A stretch of 64,000 nucleotides of DNA from Moritella sp. 5 (GTDB lineage: Bacteria; Pseudomonadota; Gammaproteobacteria; Enterobacterales; Moritellaceae). The DNA lies in assembly GCF_018219455.1 (NCBI RefSeq), contig NZ_CP056122.1, forward strand, positions 4,868,001-4,932,000. The letters are read 5' to 3'. The notes below the pieces were generated by a model. That model did no database searches, had not been told where the DNA came from, and saw only the letters and a program-made list of their open reading frames with translations. Within the stretch, counting starts at the first letter, position 1. Each line of letters opens with the position of its first letter. Below, piece after piece: positions 1 through 6,607 of this stretch. Position numbers and translations under genes: made by a program.

Positions 1-465
1 ATTCAAACGCATCAAATCGGATACAAATGGCTTTTTCAATAAATTATCACCAATTGCAATACGCACTGTATCATGACCATATTGATGTAATCCCCAGTTC
101 ACAAATGCTGGGTCCATCGCGATATCGCGGTGATTCGAAATAAATAAATAATTTTTATTTTTATCCAACTTCTCTATACCGTCAAAGGTAACTTGAGTCG
201 TTGTGGTCGCTATCATTTTTTCCATATAAGCGATCACTTCGTGCTGAATTTCACTCACACTCGTGATTTTTCGACATTTACGGCGTAACGCCATACGGAT
301 CATTGGGAATATCACCCAACTAAAATGTTTAATCAAGCGCGGAAACTGAAAGTGCGCGATCGCAGTAATAAATTCGTTATCGTTAACTAAGCGTTCAACA
401 ACACTTGCTATTTCGTTATCATTAAAAGGACGAATATCATCGTATAAACCCACGTCTGTTGCCAT
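1..465 (-). CDS. 1-acyl-sn-glycerol-3-phosphate acyltransferase family protein, N-terminal part
   Basis: Only the first 155 codons lie in the window; the reading frame runs off the left edge. Translation from the ATG at 465 gives a protein with an SNHRDIAMDPA block near residues 103-113, which is the His-x4-Asp catalytic motif of the PlsC/LPLAT acyltransferases that transfer acyl groups to lysophosphatidate or similar acceptors at the inner membrane. The stretch before it is basic and amphipathic, as is common for the membrane-associated N-terminal part of these enzymes. The exact acceptor cannot be told from this fragment. The family call is fairly secure; the specific substrate is not. Confidence 0.75.
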   Translation of the reverse strand, partial: MATDVGLYDDIRPFNDNEIASVVERLVNDNEFITAIAHFQFPRLIKHFSWVIFPMIRMALRRKCRKITSVSEIQHEVIAYMEKMIATTTTQVTFDGIEKLDKNKNYLFISNHRDIAMDPAFVNWGLHQYGHDTVRIAIGDNLLKKPFVSDLMRLN

Positions 466-556
466 TCGGCACCTCAATTGCGTGTAAATTAAAAGCATAA
501 GATCTAGAACGGGCGATTATACCTTAACTACCGATACATTTACTGTAATAAAACAA

Positions 557-603
557 AAAAGGCACCAAACTTTTCACTGATAGTGAATAGTTTAGTGCCT
601 TTC
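557..603 (-). terminator. rho-independent terminator after yhhQ
   Basis: A long hairpin with arms AAAGGCACYAAAC and GTTTAGTGCCTTT closes just downstream of the yhhQ stop codon on the minus strand and runs into an A-rich stretch on the plus strand (T-rich in the transcript). It separates yhhQ from the acyltransferase gene. Confidence 0.75.
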
Positions 604-627
604 GCCCCCTTACAAAATTAAGTTACA

Positions 628-1305
628 TTAATTTAATTTTACAGAGGAGAGGTTATTGTTCGCATTTGTTTCAAATGTAATAACACCCGCTAGCTTAGTT
701 AATAAAATACCATAAAGAGGTAAAAATATAACTAAACTAATGAGCAATTTAAACCCATAATCTACCGTGGCAATTTCAACCCAATTAGCCGCCATAAATG
801 GATCAACACTTTGATAAAACGCGATAAAGAAGAAAATAACGGTATCGATTAAATTACCAAATACCGTTGATACTACTGGCGCAACCCACCATGTTTTCAA
901 TTGTCTTAAACGATTAAAAACAACAATATCAAGAGCCTGACCGAATAAGTAAGCCGAAAAACTTGCGAGAGCAATACGCCCCACAAAACTATTAAACTCA
1001 CTTAGCCCTGCAACTCCTTGATAACTACCATCAAAAAATACGACAGACAGAACATATGAAATCAATAACGCGGGTAACATAACTTGCGCAATGATGCGCT
1101 TAGCCATACCAGCACCAAATACACGAATGGTTAGATCCGTCGCCAGAAAAATAAACGGAAACGTAAAAGCACCCCATGTAGTATGGAAGCCAAAAATATT
1201 GATAGGAAGTTGGACTAGATAGTTGCTCGCCGAGATCACCAAAATATGAAAACAAGAGAGACAGATCAACGCTTGACGCGTCTGCATTGCAGTTAATTCA
1301 CGCAT
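628..1305 (-). CDS. yhhQ: queuosine precursor transporter (YhhQ, COG1738)
   Basis: A 225-residue integral membrane protein with about six hydrophobic segments. It has the conserved features of the YhhQ/ECF-like vitamin uptake family, including the FGFHTTWGAFTFPF and ATDLT blocks in the N-terminal third and a GNLIDT block near residue 150. The family imports preQ0/preQ1, precursors of the modified tRNA base queuosine, across the inner membrane. The ATG at 1305 is preceded by AAGG at good spacing, and that AAGG is also the 3' end of a likely preQ1-I riboswitch, which links gene and ligand. It is transcribed alone and ends at a strong hairpin. Confidence 0.9.
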   Translation of the reverse strand: MRELTAMQTRQALICLSCFHILVISASNYLVQLPINIFGFHTTWGAFTFPFIFLATDLTIRVFGAGMAKRIIAQVMLPALLISYVLSVVFFDGSYQGVAGLSEFNSFVGRIALASFSAYLFGQALDIVVFNRLRQLKTWWVAPVVSTVFGNLIDTVIFFFIAFYQSVDPFMAANWVEIATVDYGFKLLISLVIFLPLYGILLTKLAGVITFETNANNNLSSVKLN

Positions 1306-1310
1306 AATAA

Positions 1311-1349
1311 ACCTTTTTAGTTAAATTCATGGGGTGAGGGAACCCATGC
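1311..1349 (-). promoter_or_regulatory. preQ1-I riboswitch aptamer controlling yhhQ translation
   Basis: On the minus strand, immediately upstream of yhhQ, a stem CATGGG/CCCATG encloses a pyrimidine-rich loop TTCCCTCAC. It is followed by the A-rich tail AATTTAACTAAAAAGG, whose final GG is the ribosome-binding site. This is the layout of the preQ1-I H-type pseudoknot: a 5-6 bp stem, a C-rich loop that pairs with the terminal GG, and an A-rich third strand. The tail is very like that of the Thermoanaerobacter tengcongensis aptamer. Ligand binding would tie up the Shine-Dalgarno GG and lower translation. The gene identity supports this strongly; binding itself is inferred. Confidence 0.8.
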
Positions 1350-1377
1350 AAATTGTGCCGCACTTAGGCGGACGAGC

Positions 1378-1405
1378 ATTATACAAAAGCTGACTTTGAA
1401 TTCAA
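1378..1405 (-). promoter_or_regulatory. sigma70-type promoter for yhhQ
   Basis: On the minus strand, TTGAAT (1405-1400) and TATAAT (1383-1378) are separated by 16 bp. Transcription would start near 1371 and give a leader of about 65 nt containing the riboswitch. Confidence 0.55.
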
Positions 1406-1424
1406 TGAATTATATTTCAGACAT

Positions 1425-1447
1425 AAAAAAACCTCCAATTAGGAGGT
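1425..1447 (-). terminator. rho-independent terminator after the 1520-2254 gene
   Basis: The arms ACCTCC and GGAGGT with a five-base loop are followed by seven T residues in the minus-strand direction. It lies 73 bases past the stop codon of the upstream membrane protein gene. Confidence 0.75.
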
Positions 1448-1519
1448 CGACTTTAAACGAAAAACGAATTTATTCACCATTAAGGAATTGTTATTGGCGT
1501 GACCTTCGTTATTACAATA

Positions 1520-2254
1520 TTACGGGCTAGTAACTTTAGGCCTAGGATTTGTTAAGAAATCAAAATGTCTAAAAGACTCTAGCGCTTCACCTTGGCAATC
1601 TGATTCCCATTTATTTAACCAAATTCCTAGTTCCTTATCGTAATTAGGATTAGGAAAAGTGCGTCGGTTAGCCATAAATTCTTTTGCTGGAACTGGAGAA
1701 AACATTTGTTTAACAGAAAAAATCTTAGTTTCAGGAATGAGTATTGTTTGAAGTGACTGAGAAACAAATACTTGATATTGTCCAAGAGTTCCAATTGGCG
1801 TTACGCATTTTAAAGTATTTAAGCCTCTGTTATAGCTCACTTCATAAGGAATGTAGAGCTTGCTTTTCACTTCTTTTTTTAAATCGTATGAAGTTATTAA
1901 ATTAAATAAAAAGTTGATTATAACCAATATAAAAATAAGCATTGTTATCAGAGTTAAGACATTCCACAGCCTTGATTTTTCGGTTTTATTTTTAACAAGA
2001 AACCTAAATGTAGTTATACCTATAACAAGGACGAGTACTAATGCAATAACAGACAAGAGCACATCAAAGGATTTCAATGCAAAACTAAAAGCTGTGTTAA
2101 TGTCCGTGTATTTTAAATAAGGGATATCAAAAGATGAAAAATACCAATACGCGGACAAGTGACCCAGAATGAATAAAACGGGTGTGCCGACTAAAGTAAC
2201 TAAAGTTATAAATTCAGTATACTTGCCACAATTGATTGTATTTTTTTTACTCAT
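1520..2254 (-). CDS. hypothetical membrane protein with three transmembrane segments
   Basis: A 244-residue protein not recognised as a known family. Three hydrophobic segments are visible: about residues 14-38 (FITLVTLVGTPVLFILG...), 62-85 (SVIALVLVLVIGITTF) and 98-122 (LITMLIFILVIINFLFNL). They are followed by a soluble domain of about 120 residues that contains two Cys residues (in LKCVTP and SDCQGE). It is a single-gene unit with its own terminator. No neighbour hints at function. It is AT-rich like its surroundings. It looks like an accessory gene; a true coding region is likely because of its length and membrane pattern. Confidence 0.6.
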   Translation of the reverse strand: MSKKNTINCGKYTEFITLVTLVGTPVLFILGHLSAYWYFSSFDIPYLKYTDINTAFSFALKSFDVLLSVIALVLVLVIGITTFRFLVKNKTEKSRLWNVLTLITMLIFILVIINFLFNLITSYDLKKEVKSKLYIPYEVSYNRGLNTLKCVTPIGTLGQYQVFVSQSLQTILIPETKIFSVKQMFSPVPAKEFMANRRTFPNPNYDKELGIWLNKWESDCQGEALESFRHFDFLTNPRPKVTSP

Positions 2255-2369
2255 TAAAACCCCTGTAGTGGTATCGCTAATTTGGTCATAAGTTGAGAGA
2301 CTAACACGTATGGGTTATGCGTATAACGAATTTTATGATTAAGCGGATTATTCTATTTCAAATATAAAA

Positions 2370-2388
2370 TGCACTCAAACTGAGTGCA
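2370..2388 (-). terminator. rho-independent terminator after the small-gene pair
   Basis: A perfect 8 bp stem TGCACTCA/TGAGTGCA with a three-base loop is followed on the minus strand by TTTTATATTT. It lies 20 bases beyond the stop of the 2409-2576 small gene, which supports real transcription of that pair. Confidence 0.7.
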
Positions 2389-2408
2389 CTATTCAATGGT
2401 TTTCGCTT

Positions 2409-2576
2409 TTAGGTTTTATCGGTTTTCTCCAAAACCGTTACGCGGGTATTGAGATCAACAATACTGTCTCTTATTCCCTTGTTTACCTTTACCAGTTGCC
2501 TACCTACCCAACACGTAAAAACGACAAGCGGATTAATACCAAGACTGCTTAACAGTGAAATCGTAGGAAAATCCAT
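2409..2576 (-). CDS. small membrane-anchored coiled-coil protein (55 aa), unknown
   Basis: Read on the minus strand, the ATG at 2576 opens a 55-codon frame. The product has a hydrophobic first half (LSSLGINPLVVFTCWVG, residues 9-25) and a second half with heptad spacing of hydrophobic residues (IRDSIVDLNTRVTVLEK), so it looks like a short membrane anchor with a coiled coil. Its ATG overlaps the stop of the upstream small gene in a TAATG junction, a sign of translational coupling. A clean intrinsic terminator follows. No family was recognised. Similar short anchored coiled-coil proteins occur in phage modules, but nothing else phage-like is nearby. Confidence 0.55.
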   Translation of the reverse strand: MDFPTISLLSSLGINPLVVFTCWVGRQLVKVNKGIRDSIVDLNTRVTVLEKTDKT

Positions 2577-2707
2577 TACAGCACCGCCCGTTTATTTACC
2601 CATTGCTCCATGGCCGTGCGTAACATCCGCCTAAAACCAAACGTATCAATGTAAACCATCCCCAAGCCTGATAAGAATGCAAAAAACGAGTCATCATATG
2701 CCGTCAT
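2576..2707 (-). CDS. small protein (43 aa), unknown, coupled to the next small gene
   Basis: A 43-codon minus-strand frame begins at the ATG at 2707, with GGAAAG just upstream as a possible ribosome-binding site. The product starts MTAYDDSFFAFLSGLG, continues to an aromatic-hydrophobic middle (MVYIDTFGF) and ends in a basic helix (RRMLRTAMEQWVNKR). Its stop shares one base with the start of the following 55-codon gene. No homology was recognised. The evidence is the coupled junction, the shared terminator and the plausible amino-acid composition. The call is moderate because very short frames can arise by chance. Confidence 0.45.
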   Translation of the reverse strand: MTAYDDSFFAFLSGLGMVYIDTFGFRRMLRTAMEQWVNKRAVL

Positions 2708-2746
2708 CACACTTTCCAAATAACATAACGGTAACAAAAACATTCA

Positions 2747-2760
2747 CTGATCTGGATCAG
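2747..2760. promoter_or_regulatory. FNR-like dyad between divergent small genes
   Basis: The palindrome CTGATCTGGATCAG matches the FNR/EtrA consensus TTGAT-N4-ATCAA at eight of ten fixed positions, with C/G in place of the outer T/A. It lies 40 bases before the 43-aa gene on the minus strand and about 110 bases before the DUF3149-like gene on the plus strand, so it could serve either. Confidence 0.4.
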
Positions 2761-2868
2761 TTTATCAAATATAGGACACGGTAGTATTACTCATAAATAA
2801 GTAACTATTACTTACCAATACAAGCATTACTATTCACTGATATAGCCAATAATAAGAGGACGAACACG

Positions 2869-3000
2869 ATGGAAATTTGGACTAAACTTTTAAGCGATCT
2901 TTTTTCTGACACGGTCGGCATTGCCTCCATTAGTGTCATCGCCCTCACCTTTATTATTGTCAGTGTACTTATCAGTATGTTTATTGTGAAGAGTCGATAA
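2869..3000 (+). CDS. DUF3149-like small membrane protein (43 aa)
   Basis: An ATG at 2869, nine bases after a strong AAGAGGA ribosome-binding site, opens a 43-codon frame. The product begins MEIWTKLLSDLFSDTVG, then has one hydrophobic helix (IASISVIALTFIIVSVLISMFIV, residues 18-40) and a short basic tail KSR. The size, the aromatic/acidic N-terminus and the single C-terminal membrane helix fit the DUF3149 family of marine gammaproteobacteria, as recalled. No function is known for that family. An FNR-like dyad lies upstream, which would fit anaerobic control; that is inference. Confidence 0.65.
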   Translation: MEIWTKLLSDLFSDTVGIASISVIALTFIIVSVLISMFIVKSR

Positions 3001-3132
3001 GGTAACAACTACGGGTTAATTACTATTAGCAAATAGCGACTATAATTAGTGCATAGTCATGAATGTTAGCCGCTATGCACACCAAGTTATGCCTTGCATT
3101 GATTAAGGACATTCAATTACCCGGAGATGTCC

Positions 3133-3498
3133 ATGATCACTATCATCAACCTTTCTGAAGCCAATCTGTTTATAAATCTGTCTAAAACAATCACTCACAG
3201 TGATTACGAAAATGTATTAGAACCCGTCATAACCGATATTCTTAAGCAGCACAGTCAGATAAACGTCTGCGTGATATTTGCAGATGATTTTTCAGGTTTT
3301 GAATTTCATGCCTTAATCGATGATGCCATGATGGGTATAAAATACTGGCAATATTGGCATAAAATAGCCTTGGTTTCCGAACCCAAATGGCTGCATTCAA
3401 TTGCAACAACCATCGAGGCGATCAATCCCATTACTGTCGAAAGTTTCTCAACAATATTACAAGCAGAATTATGGTTTAACGAAGAAGAGTATTTTTAA
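3133..3498 (+). CDS. SpoIIAA-like STAS/SEC14-fold protein
   Basis: A 121-residue soluble protein with the pattern of the SpoIIAA-like family (PF11964): alternating strands and helices, a central VCVIFADDFSGFEFHAL block, a KYWQYWHKIALVSEPKW block and a C-terminal EAELWF-type end (here LQAELWFNEE). The fold resembles STAS and CRAL-TRIO domains; family members are small cytoplasmic proteins of unclear role. The second ATG (3133) is chosen as the start because GGAG lies six bases before it, while the in-frame ATG at 3127 directly abuts that GGAG. It stands alone. Confidence 0.75.
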   Translation: MITIINLSEANLFINLSKTITHSDYENVLEPVITDILKQHSQINVCVIFADDFSGFEFHALIDDAMMGIKYWQYWHKIALVSEPKWLHSIATTIEAINPITVESFSTILQAELWFNEEEYF

Positions 3499-3518
3499 TT
3501 GATATAATAATTAAGCAC

Positions 3519-3806
3519 CTACGCTAACTTTGTTGCGATTTCAGCAAGAATGCCCTGGTCTTCTTCACGCGTAACAGCAAGCCATACACTGCATGTGTAA
3601 TCTTCAAATTCAAACAACAAATTAATATCCTTATATTCCAACATCCAAGCGTGGCGATCTGCTCCCCAATTTTTATCACATACTCGCGCATCTAATAACG
3701 TGACTAATTTAGGTGCAAGCGTCGTAAAGTTTTCGAAGCTCACCGCGTCATGCTCTAACATCAAAATATTATCTGTTGCTTGTTGTGTTGCTAGTGTCCA
3801 ATTCAT
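3519..3806 (-). CDS. DUF3630 family protein
   Basis: A 95-residue soluble protein beginning MNWTLATQQATDN. It resembles the DUF3630 family of Shewanella- and Vibrio-type bacteria, with conserved WGADRHAWMLEY and LFEFEDYTCSVWL blocks. Function is unknown. The start is set at 3806 because AAGGA stands seven bases before it; an upstream in-frame ATG at 3830 lacks such a site. It follows recQ after 33 bases on the same strand, so it is probably cotranscribed. Confidence 0.65.
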   Translation of the reverse strand: MNWTLATQQATDNILMLEHDAVSFENFTTLAPKLVTLLDARVCDKNWGADRHAWMLEYKDINLLFEFEDYTCSVWLAVTREEDQGILAEIATKLA

Positions 3807-3839
3807 TGTTTTATCCTTAAATACGATCAATCTGTAATG

Positions 3840-5660
3840 TTAATCGTAAGACGCTATTTTAGTTAAAAATTGACGTCCGAAACGTTCTAATTTAACGTGA
3901 CCAACACCGTTAATATCCAACATTTCAGCTTCATTTTGTGGTTTTATTTCTGCCATTTCAGCTAATGAAGCATCATTAAACACAACATAAGGTGGAATAT
4001 TTTCACTGTCGGCAATATCTTTACGTAACTTACGCAGTGCAGCAAACAGCTTTCGGTCATAATTAAAGTTAGCAATACGGCTACTGCGTTTTGGCGCTTT
4101 ATCGACATTCGTAATCGGCTGTAATCGAGGCTCAGCTAACTCTAGCTCTTGCTCACCACGTAATACCGGACGTGCGGCTTCTGTTAATTGTAATACCGAG
4201 CTGCGGGTAATATTTTGTAATAATAATCCGCTATGCACTAATTGGCGTAACACACTTAACCAATGCTCTTGTGATTTATCTTTACCAATACCAAACGTCG
4301 ATAACTTATCGTGCCCACGCTCTTTAACCCGTTGATTTTGCGAACCTCTTAATACATCAACCACATATCCCATACCAAATGCCTGGCCAACACGATACAC
4401 GCACGACAATGCCATTTGTGCATCTTTAGCGCCATCATAACGTTTCGGCGGATCTAAACAAATATCGCAGTTACCACAGGCTCTATCATTAAACTCACCA
4501 AAATAATTCAGTAATACCTGACGACGGCACGTTTGTGTTTCGGCAAATGCCACCATGGTATTAAGTTTATGCATTTCAACACGTTGCTGCTGTTCGTTTT
4601 CAGTTTGTTCAACCATATAACGTACCCGCATAATATCCGCGGGATCAAACATTAATAATGCTTCTGCGGGTAAACCATCACGCCCTGCTCGGCCTGTCTC
4701 TTGGTAATATGATTCAATATTTTTTGGTAAGTCGTAGTGCACAACAAACCGCACGTTAGGCTTATTGATCCCCATCCCAAATGCCACTGTCGCCACCACA
4801 ATATCCAATTCATCACGAATAAAGGTTTCTTGTGTATCTTGGCGCTCTTGTTGGGACAAACCAGCATGATAAGGCTTAGCATCAAACCCTGCCCGAGTTA
4901 ACCCTTCCGCCACTTCTTCAACGCGTTTACGACTTGTGCAATAAACAATGCCACTGACACCGTCTTGTTGTTTTACATAACGCTTTAACTGATCTAACGC
5001 TTTAAATTTTTCCACCAGTGAATAGCGAATATTAGGTCGGTCAAAACTCGACATACTCACTTTCGGGTCGTTCATTTGCAATTGATTCAGTATATCTAAG
5101 CGTGTTGCATCGTCTGCCGTGGCCGTTAATGCCATCAAAGGCACATTTGGAAACAGCTGTTTCAATTTACCTAGCTCATTGTATTCAGGTCTAAAATCAT
5201 GACCCCAAGACGAAATACAATGGGCTTCATCAATGGCAAATAAACTGATCGGCAACTGTTGTAAATACTGTAAAAAATCGCCCACCATCAAACGTTCAGG
5301 CGATAAATACAATACTTGTAGACGGTTATTATTCAAGTCATTAAAGATTTGCGCAGACTCTTGTCGCGCCAACGTTGAATTCATATAAGCAGCAGAAACA
5401 CCACTGGCTCGCAGTGCATCAACCTGATCTTTCATTAACGAAATTAACGGGCTTAACACTATCGTTAATCCACCACGCACTAATGCGGGTACTTGATAAC
5501 ATAATGATTTACCGCCACCCGTAGGCATAATAACTAAACTATCAAGTCCTGCGACAGCATGTGCGATCACGTCTTCCTGACCCATGCGGAATTGTTGATA
5601 GCCAAAGACGCTCTCAAGTACTTGTTGAGCTGATGGAAGAGTTGAAACAGATACTGTCAT
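3840..5660 (-). CDS. recQ: ATP-dependent DNA helicase RecQ
   Basis: A 606-residue 3'-5' DNA helicase of recombination and fork repair. From the N-terminus it shows the [10 protein letters not shown] motif 0, Walker A PTGGGKS (about 46-52), the [17 protein letters not shown] motif II region, helicase motifs V and VI ([10 protein letters not shown]-type, here [12 protein letters not shown]), the zinc-binding Cys set of the RQC domain ([19 protein letters not shown]), and an HRDC domain at the C-terminus. Length matches E. coli RecQ (609). The ATG at 5660 is preferred over 5741, because the extra 27 residues have no counterpart in the family. Confidence 0.95.
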   Translation of the reverse strand: MTVSVSTLPSAQQVLESVFGYQQFRMGQEDVIAHAVAGLDSLVIMPTGGGKSLCYQVPALVRGGLTIVLSPLISLMKDQVDALRASGVSAAYMNSTLARQESAQIFNDLNNNRLQVLYLSPERLMVGDFLQYLQQLPISLFAIDEAHCISSWGHDFRPEYNELGKLKQLFPNVPLMALTATADDATRLDILNQLQMNDPKVSMSSFDRPNIRYSLVEKFKALDQLKRYVKQQDGVSGIVYCTSRKRVEEVAEGLTRAGFDAKPYHAGLSQQERQDTQETFIRDELDIVVATVAFGMGINKPNVRFVVHYDLPKNIESYYQETGRAGRDGLPAEALLMFDPADIMRVRYMVEQTENEQQQRVEMHKLNTMVAFAETQTCRRQVLLNYFGEFNDRACGNCDICLDPPKRYDGAKDAQMALSCVYRVGQAFGMGYVVDVLRGSQNQRVKERGHDKLSTFGIGKDKSQEHWLSVLRQLVHSGLLLQNITRSSVLQLTEAARPVLRGEQELELAEPRLQPITNVDKAPKRSSRIANFNYDRKLFAALRKLRKDIADSENIPPYVVFNDASLAEMAEIKPQNEAEMLDINGVGHVKLERFGRQFLTKIASYD

Positions 5661-5882
5661 GATAGTTCGTTCTCGGTTTAATTCAATTTGGGTTGTTCTG
5701 TAAATAACGTAATCGGCGATTTTAGCAGGATATGCATGCACTAAACAAATGCTACTAAAACAAAATTAGCGCGAATTATTCAACTGTAGTCATCAATATA
5801 CAGAATATTGCCTAAACTGGATCGTAACAGTATAAAAAATAGTTATATATTTACGCGTACCCACATACAAGGAGAGTCTATT

Positions 5883-6605
5883 GTGGAACAAATTAACCCT
5901 GCTATAGCCGCGTTTTTACCAAACGAAGTTCAGGATATGTTCTTCCCTTTTGCGAGTGTCATGCTCGCACCATTATTAATGAATTTGGTGATAGGCTTTG
6001 CTTTATCTTGGGTTATTGGTGCCCACTTCCGCTATTTCGCTTCTTCATTTTGTAACCGTCAAGATTTCTCCCGTTTATTTCCTTTACTTATGCTGACGGT
6101 TATTTTAATTATCTCAATTGTTAAAGCATCTCTCGCTCTGGCGCTGGGCCTAGTGGGTGCGTTATCAATTGTACGCTTTCGTACCCCAATAAAAGAACCT
6201 GAAGAACTGCTTTATTTATTTTTAAATATTGGTATTGCTGTCGCTCTAGGTGCAGGGCAAACAACTGCAGCAATCACAGCGTGTATTACCACCTTAATAC
6301 TGGTGAGCTTTATTAGACATTCTAAAACAGAGCACCATGGCGAAAAAGGTATTTTCTTATCATTACGCCATCAACATGAAGGAGAAAATCAAGTAAGTAT
6401 CAGTGAACTGCAAGCGATCTTCACCACCTATACCACCCGCAGTGATTTACGCCGCTATGATCACGAGCGGCAACTCGTCGAAGCCACCTTTTTTATCTCT
6501 TTTGCCAACAGTGAACATTTAGATAATTTATTTGAAGCATTAGAACATCGATATCCAGGAGTTGCGTTATCTTTACTCGAACAACATAACATCGCAGGGG
6601 TGTAA
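5883..6605 (+). CDS. DUF4956 membrane protein, first gene of the CotH/VTC operon
   Basis: A 240-residue protein with four or so membrane segments in its first 150 residues, followed by a soluble C-terminal domain. It carries the DUF4956 signature ALGLVGALSIVRFRTPIKEPEEL in the middle. The GTG at 5883 is the likely start: AAGGAG lies eight bases upstream, and the upstream in-frame ATG (5808) has no such site. DUF4956 proteins are often encoded beside CotH-like and VTC-like genes, as here, and may form the membrane part of a surface-polymer or polyphosphate-linked system; this is inference from context. The next gene follows after two bases. Confidence 0.8.
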   Translation: MEQINPAIAAFLPNEVQDMFFPFASVMLAPLLMNLVIGFALSWVIGAHFRYFASSFCNRQDFSRLFPLLMLTVILIISIVKASLALALGLVGALSIVRFRTPIKEPEELLYLFLNIGIAVALGAGQTTAAITACITTLILVSFIRHSKTEHHGEKGIFLSLRHQHEGENQVSISELQAIFTTYTTRSDLRRYDHERQLVEATFFISFANSEHLDNLFEALEHRYPGVALSLLEQHNIAGV

Positions 6606-6607
6606 TC

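Noticed and set aside
2449-3008. Frames at 2449-2634 (plus) and 2808-3008 (minus)
   Set aside because: They overlap better-supported small genes on the opposite strands and lack ribosome-binding sites.
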